A DNA stretch of 42,875 nucleotides from JAVBNU01 sp964617065 (GTDB lineage Bacteria; Cyanobacteriota; Vampirovibrionia; Gastranaerophilales; Gastranaerophilaceae): positions 1 to 42,875 of the forward strand of contig CAZTVM010000003.1 in assembly GCA_964617065.1 (NCBI GenBank), read 5' to 3'. This document shows positions 40,939 through 42,875 of this stretch, piece by piece. The notes under the pieces were generated by a model. It was not told where the DNA came from and made no database searches. It saw only the letters and a program-made list of their open reading frames with translations. The translations under genes were made by a program, and so were the position numbers. How positions within the stretch are numbered: the first letter of the stretch is position 1; each line of letters opens with the position of its first letter.

Positions 40939-42875
40939 CTATTTCAACCAGTTTTTTAGATAATTTCCGGTATGCGAATTTTCAATATTTGCAACTTCCT
41001 CAGGCGTCCCTGCAGCAATGACATAGCCGCCGTTATTACCACCGTCAGGACCTAAGTCAATTATGTGGTCAGCAATTTTGATAATATCCATATTATGCTC
41101 AATAATTAAAATTGTGTTTCCATTGTCAGCAAGTGTATTCAGTATTTTAATAAGTTTGTCCAAATCATACCAATGCAAACCGACAGATGGTTCATCGAGT
41201 AAATATAATGTTCTACCTGTAGCTTTTTTATTCAATTCAGAACTTAGTTTAATTCTTTGCGCTTCACCGCCTGAAAGTGTTGTCGCACTTTGACCTAATT
41301 TTATGTAATCAAGACCGACATCATAAAGCGTCTGCAAACGGTTTTTAATCTTTGGATGATTTTTAAAAAATTCTAAAGCCTCTGCAACAGTCATATCCAG
41401 AACATCTGCAATACTTTTGCCCTTATATTTAACCTCGAGTGTCTCACGATTATACCTACGCCCTTTGCAAACATCACACTTCACATAAACATCTGAAAGA
41501 AAATTCATCTCAATTTTTATAACGCCATCGCCTTTGCAAGCCTCACAACGACCGCCTTTTACATTGAAACTAAACCGTCCTTGTTTGTAGCCTCGCAATT
41601 TAGATTCATTCGTTTTTGCATATAAATCTCTTATATGAGTGAATAAATCAGTGTACGTTGCAGGATTTGAACGAGGTGTGCGACCTATCGGCGACTGGTC
41701 TATATCTATAATCTTGTCAATGTTTTCAAAACCTAATATTTTCTTAACTCCTTGGGGCTTTGGCTTGTTACCACGCAATTCATGTATTGCATATTCGTGA
41801 ATAATATCTTGCATGAGCGTCGATTTTCCCGACCCACTGACACCTGTAATTGCAACTATTTTCCCTAATGGAATATCCAAATTAATGTTTTTCAAATTAT
41901 TTTTGTCAGCATCGATAACATTCAAAAATTGACCATTTCCTTCTCTACGCTTTTTCGGAATGGGAATAACAGCTTTCCCGCTCAAATATTTACCTGTGAT
42001 TGAGTTAGGATTTTGCATAATATCTTCTTGCGTTCCGTAAGCAACAATTCTGCCTCCGTTCACACCAGCATAAGGACCTATGTCAACAATGTAATCAGCA
42101 TTTTTTATCGTATCTTCATCATGCTCTACGACAATCAGCGTATTCCCCAGATTACGTAAATGTATTAGCGTTTTTATCAGCATATCATTGTTGAATTGAT
42201 GCAATCCTATAGACGGTTCATCAAGCACGTACAAAACTCCTGAAAGACCACTTCCGATTTGTGTAGCCAGTCTTATACGCTGTGCCTCTCCACCTGACAA
42301 AGTGCCTGCTGAACGTGCTAAATCAAGATAATCTAAACCTACATCAATTAAAAATTTTAATCTCGCTCTGATTTCTTCCAAAACTTGCTTCACAATTGCC
42401 ATTTCGTAATCATTTAACTCTAAAAACAATCCTGATATAAATTTGTAACAATCACTTATTTGCATTTTGCAAACTTCATAAATGTTTTTATCGTTAATTT
42501 TTACAGCAAGCGAAAAAGGTTTTAATCTTCCTCCGTTACAAGCTGAACATGGGATTGAAGACATGTATTTTTGAATATCCGCTCGAACTTCGTCAGAGTT
42601 TGACTCATTATATTTTTTCTGAAAATAATTGACCACTCCACAATAAGCCTTCGAAACTGTGTCCCAACCATGTCCGCTGAAATTCGGATAACGCAATTTT
42701 ATTTTTTGGTTGCCTGTACCATACAAAATGATTTTTTGATTTTCGGCTGACAAATCTTCAAACGGCATGTCCATATCAATATCATAGTGACGAGAAACAG
42801 ATGCCAATAACTCATGGTAATATGGATTGCCTGTTTTAGCCCACGGATAAATCGCACCTTGGTTGAGTGATTTTG
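40939..42875 (-). CDS. uvrA: Excinuclease ABC subunit A (UvrA), 5' truncated by window edge
   Basis: UvrA recognises DNA damage and loads UvrB in nucleotide excision repair. The frame stays open past the window edge, reading NQGAIYPWAKTGNPYY before the first TTG at 42807, so that codon is internal and about 300 N-terminal residues lie outside. Present are a zinc site beginning CSACNGGRLKP, the first ABC signature LSGGEAQRIRLA with VLDEPSIGLH, the second Walker A GVSGSGKST, the second zinc module (CEACKGDG and CDVCKGRR), and the second signature LSGGEAQRIKLS with LLDEPSVGLH. It ends 120 bases before clpB on the same strand. Confidence 0.96.
   Translation of the reverse strand, partial: KSLNQGAIYPWAKTGNPYYHELLASVSRHYDIDMDMPFEDLSAENQKIILYGTGNQKIKLRYPNFSGHGWDTVSKAYCGVVNYFQKKYNESNSDEVRADIQKYMSSIPCSACNGGRLKPFSLAVKINDKNIYEVCKMQISDCYKFISGLFLELNDYEMAIVKQVLEEIRARLKFLIDVGLDYLDLARSAGTLSGGEAQRIRLATQIGSGLSGVLYVLDEPSIGLHQFNNDMLIKTLIHLRNLGNTLIVVEHDEDTIKNADYIVDIGPYAGVNGGRIVAYGTQEDIMQNPNSITGKYLSGKAVIPIPKKRREGNGQFLNVIDADKNNLKNINLDIPLGKIVAITGVSGSGKSTLMQDIIHEYAIHELRGNKPKPQGVKKILGFENIDKIIDIDQSPIGRTPRSNPATYTDLFTHIRDLYAKTNESKLRGYKQGRFSFNVKGGRCEACKGDGVIKIEMNFLSDVYVKCDVCKGRRYNRETLEVKYKGKSIADVLDMTVAEALEFFKNHPKIKNRLQTLYDVGLDYIKLGQSATTLSGGEAQRIKLSSELNKKATGRTLYLLDEPSVGLHWYDLDKLIKILNTLADNGNTILIIEHNMDIIKIADHIIDLGPDGGNNGGYVIAAGTPEEVANIENSHTGNYLKNWLK

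Noticed and set aside
42807..42875. UvrA start at the TTG at 42807
   Set aside because: The frame is open to the window edge and the upstream residues (WAKTGNPYYHELLA) continue the UvrA sequence, so the gene is cut by the edge.

Overview
The window (42,875 bp) is AT-rich, gene-dense bacterial DNA. It holds about 40 protein genes, no recognisable rRNA, tRNA or CRISPR array, and no gene-free stretch longer than 300 bases. The gene set points to a strictly fermentative diderm: an LPS-export pair (LptC/LptA), a bifunctional aldehyde/alcohol dehydrogenase, two [FeFe]-hydrogenase-type proteins, a ferredoxin-dependent 2-oxoacid oxidoreductase and the NADH sensor Rex, with no respiratory gene in view. 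A gut-type Gastranaerophilales/Vampirovibrionia (non-photosynthetic cyanobacterial relative) would fit. That is an inference from gene content, not a phylogenetic result.

Layout. 1-422: 3' end of a repeat-rich gene. 499-5352 (-): a six-gene operon in the order [4Fe-4S] subunit, VorB-like, VorA-like and gamma subunits, fabH, fabF. It has a consensus promoter and lies back to back with a DUF1836 regulator gene (5489-6061) that appears to be transcribed leaderless. 6058-9992: an accessory stretch with an XRE regulator, a chloramphenicol-acetyltransferase-like enzyme, a small membrane protein, an S24-type repressor facing a triple 11-bp direct repeat and a ribbon-helix-helix gene, then two zinc-ribbon/TM2 membrane proteins and a DUF2752 protein. 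10040-12873 (-): an unrecognised 883-residue membrane protein built from three internal repeats, preceded by a 53-residue protein. 12998-21077 (-): a tightly packed operon adhE-rex-hfsA-hfsB-hfsC-[2Fe-2S]-hfsD that joins ethanol and H2 production to redox sensing. 21240-23935 (-): ftsH-rsfS-acpS. 24078-25935 (+): DAHP synthase and a ZIP transporter. 25945-29998 (-): GH38 mannosidase, lptC, lptA. 30080-32382: a GT4 glycosyltransferase and three small unknown genes. 32494-38069 (-): a COG1112-type helicase with a C-terminal nuclease domain, a Xaa-Pro aminopeptidase and a SpoU methyltransferase. 38212-42875 (-): clpB and the 3' two-thirds of uvrA.

How the genes work together. The Vor-like enzyme oxidatively decarboxylates a branched 2-oxoacid to an acyl-CoA and reduces ferredoxin. 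The acyl-CoA could prime FabH in the same operon, and the reduced ferredoxin could feed the HfsD hydrogenase. AdhE disposes of acetyl-CoA and NADH as ethanol, and Rex, co-transcribed with it, would sense NADH/NAD+. HfsB looks like a sensory rather than catalytic hydrogenase and sits beside a SpoIIE-type phosphatase, which suggests H2 or redox signalling inside the operon.

One technical defect is visible: a 10-N gap inside adhE at 19624-19633 whose flanks overlap by 5 bp, so it is probably an assembly artefact and not missing sequence. The strongest candidates for undescribed biology are the triple-repeat membrane protein, the Vor-FabH-FabF operon with its divergent DUF1836 regulator, and the integrated adhE-rex-hfs operon.
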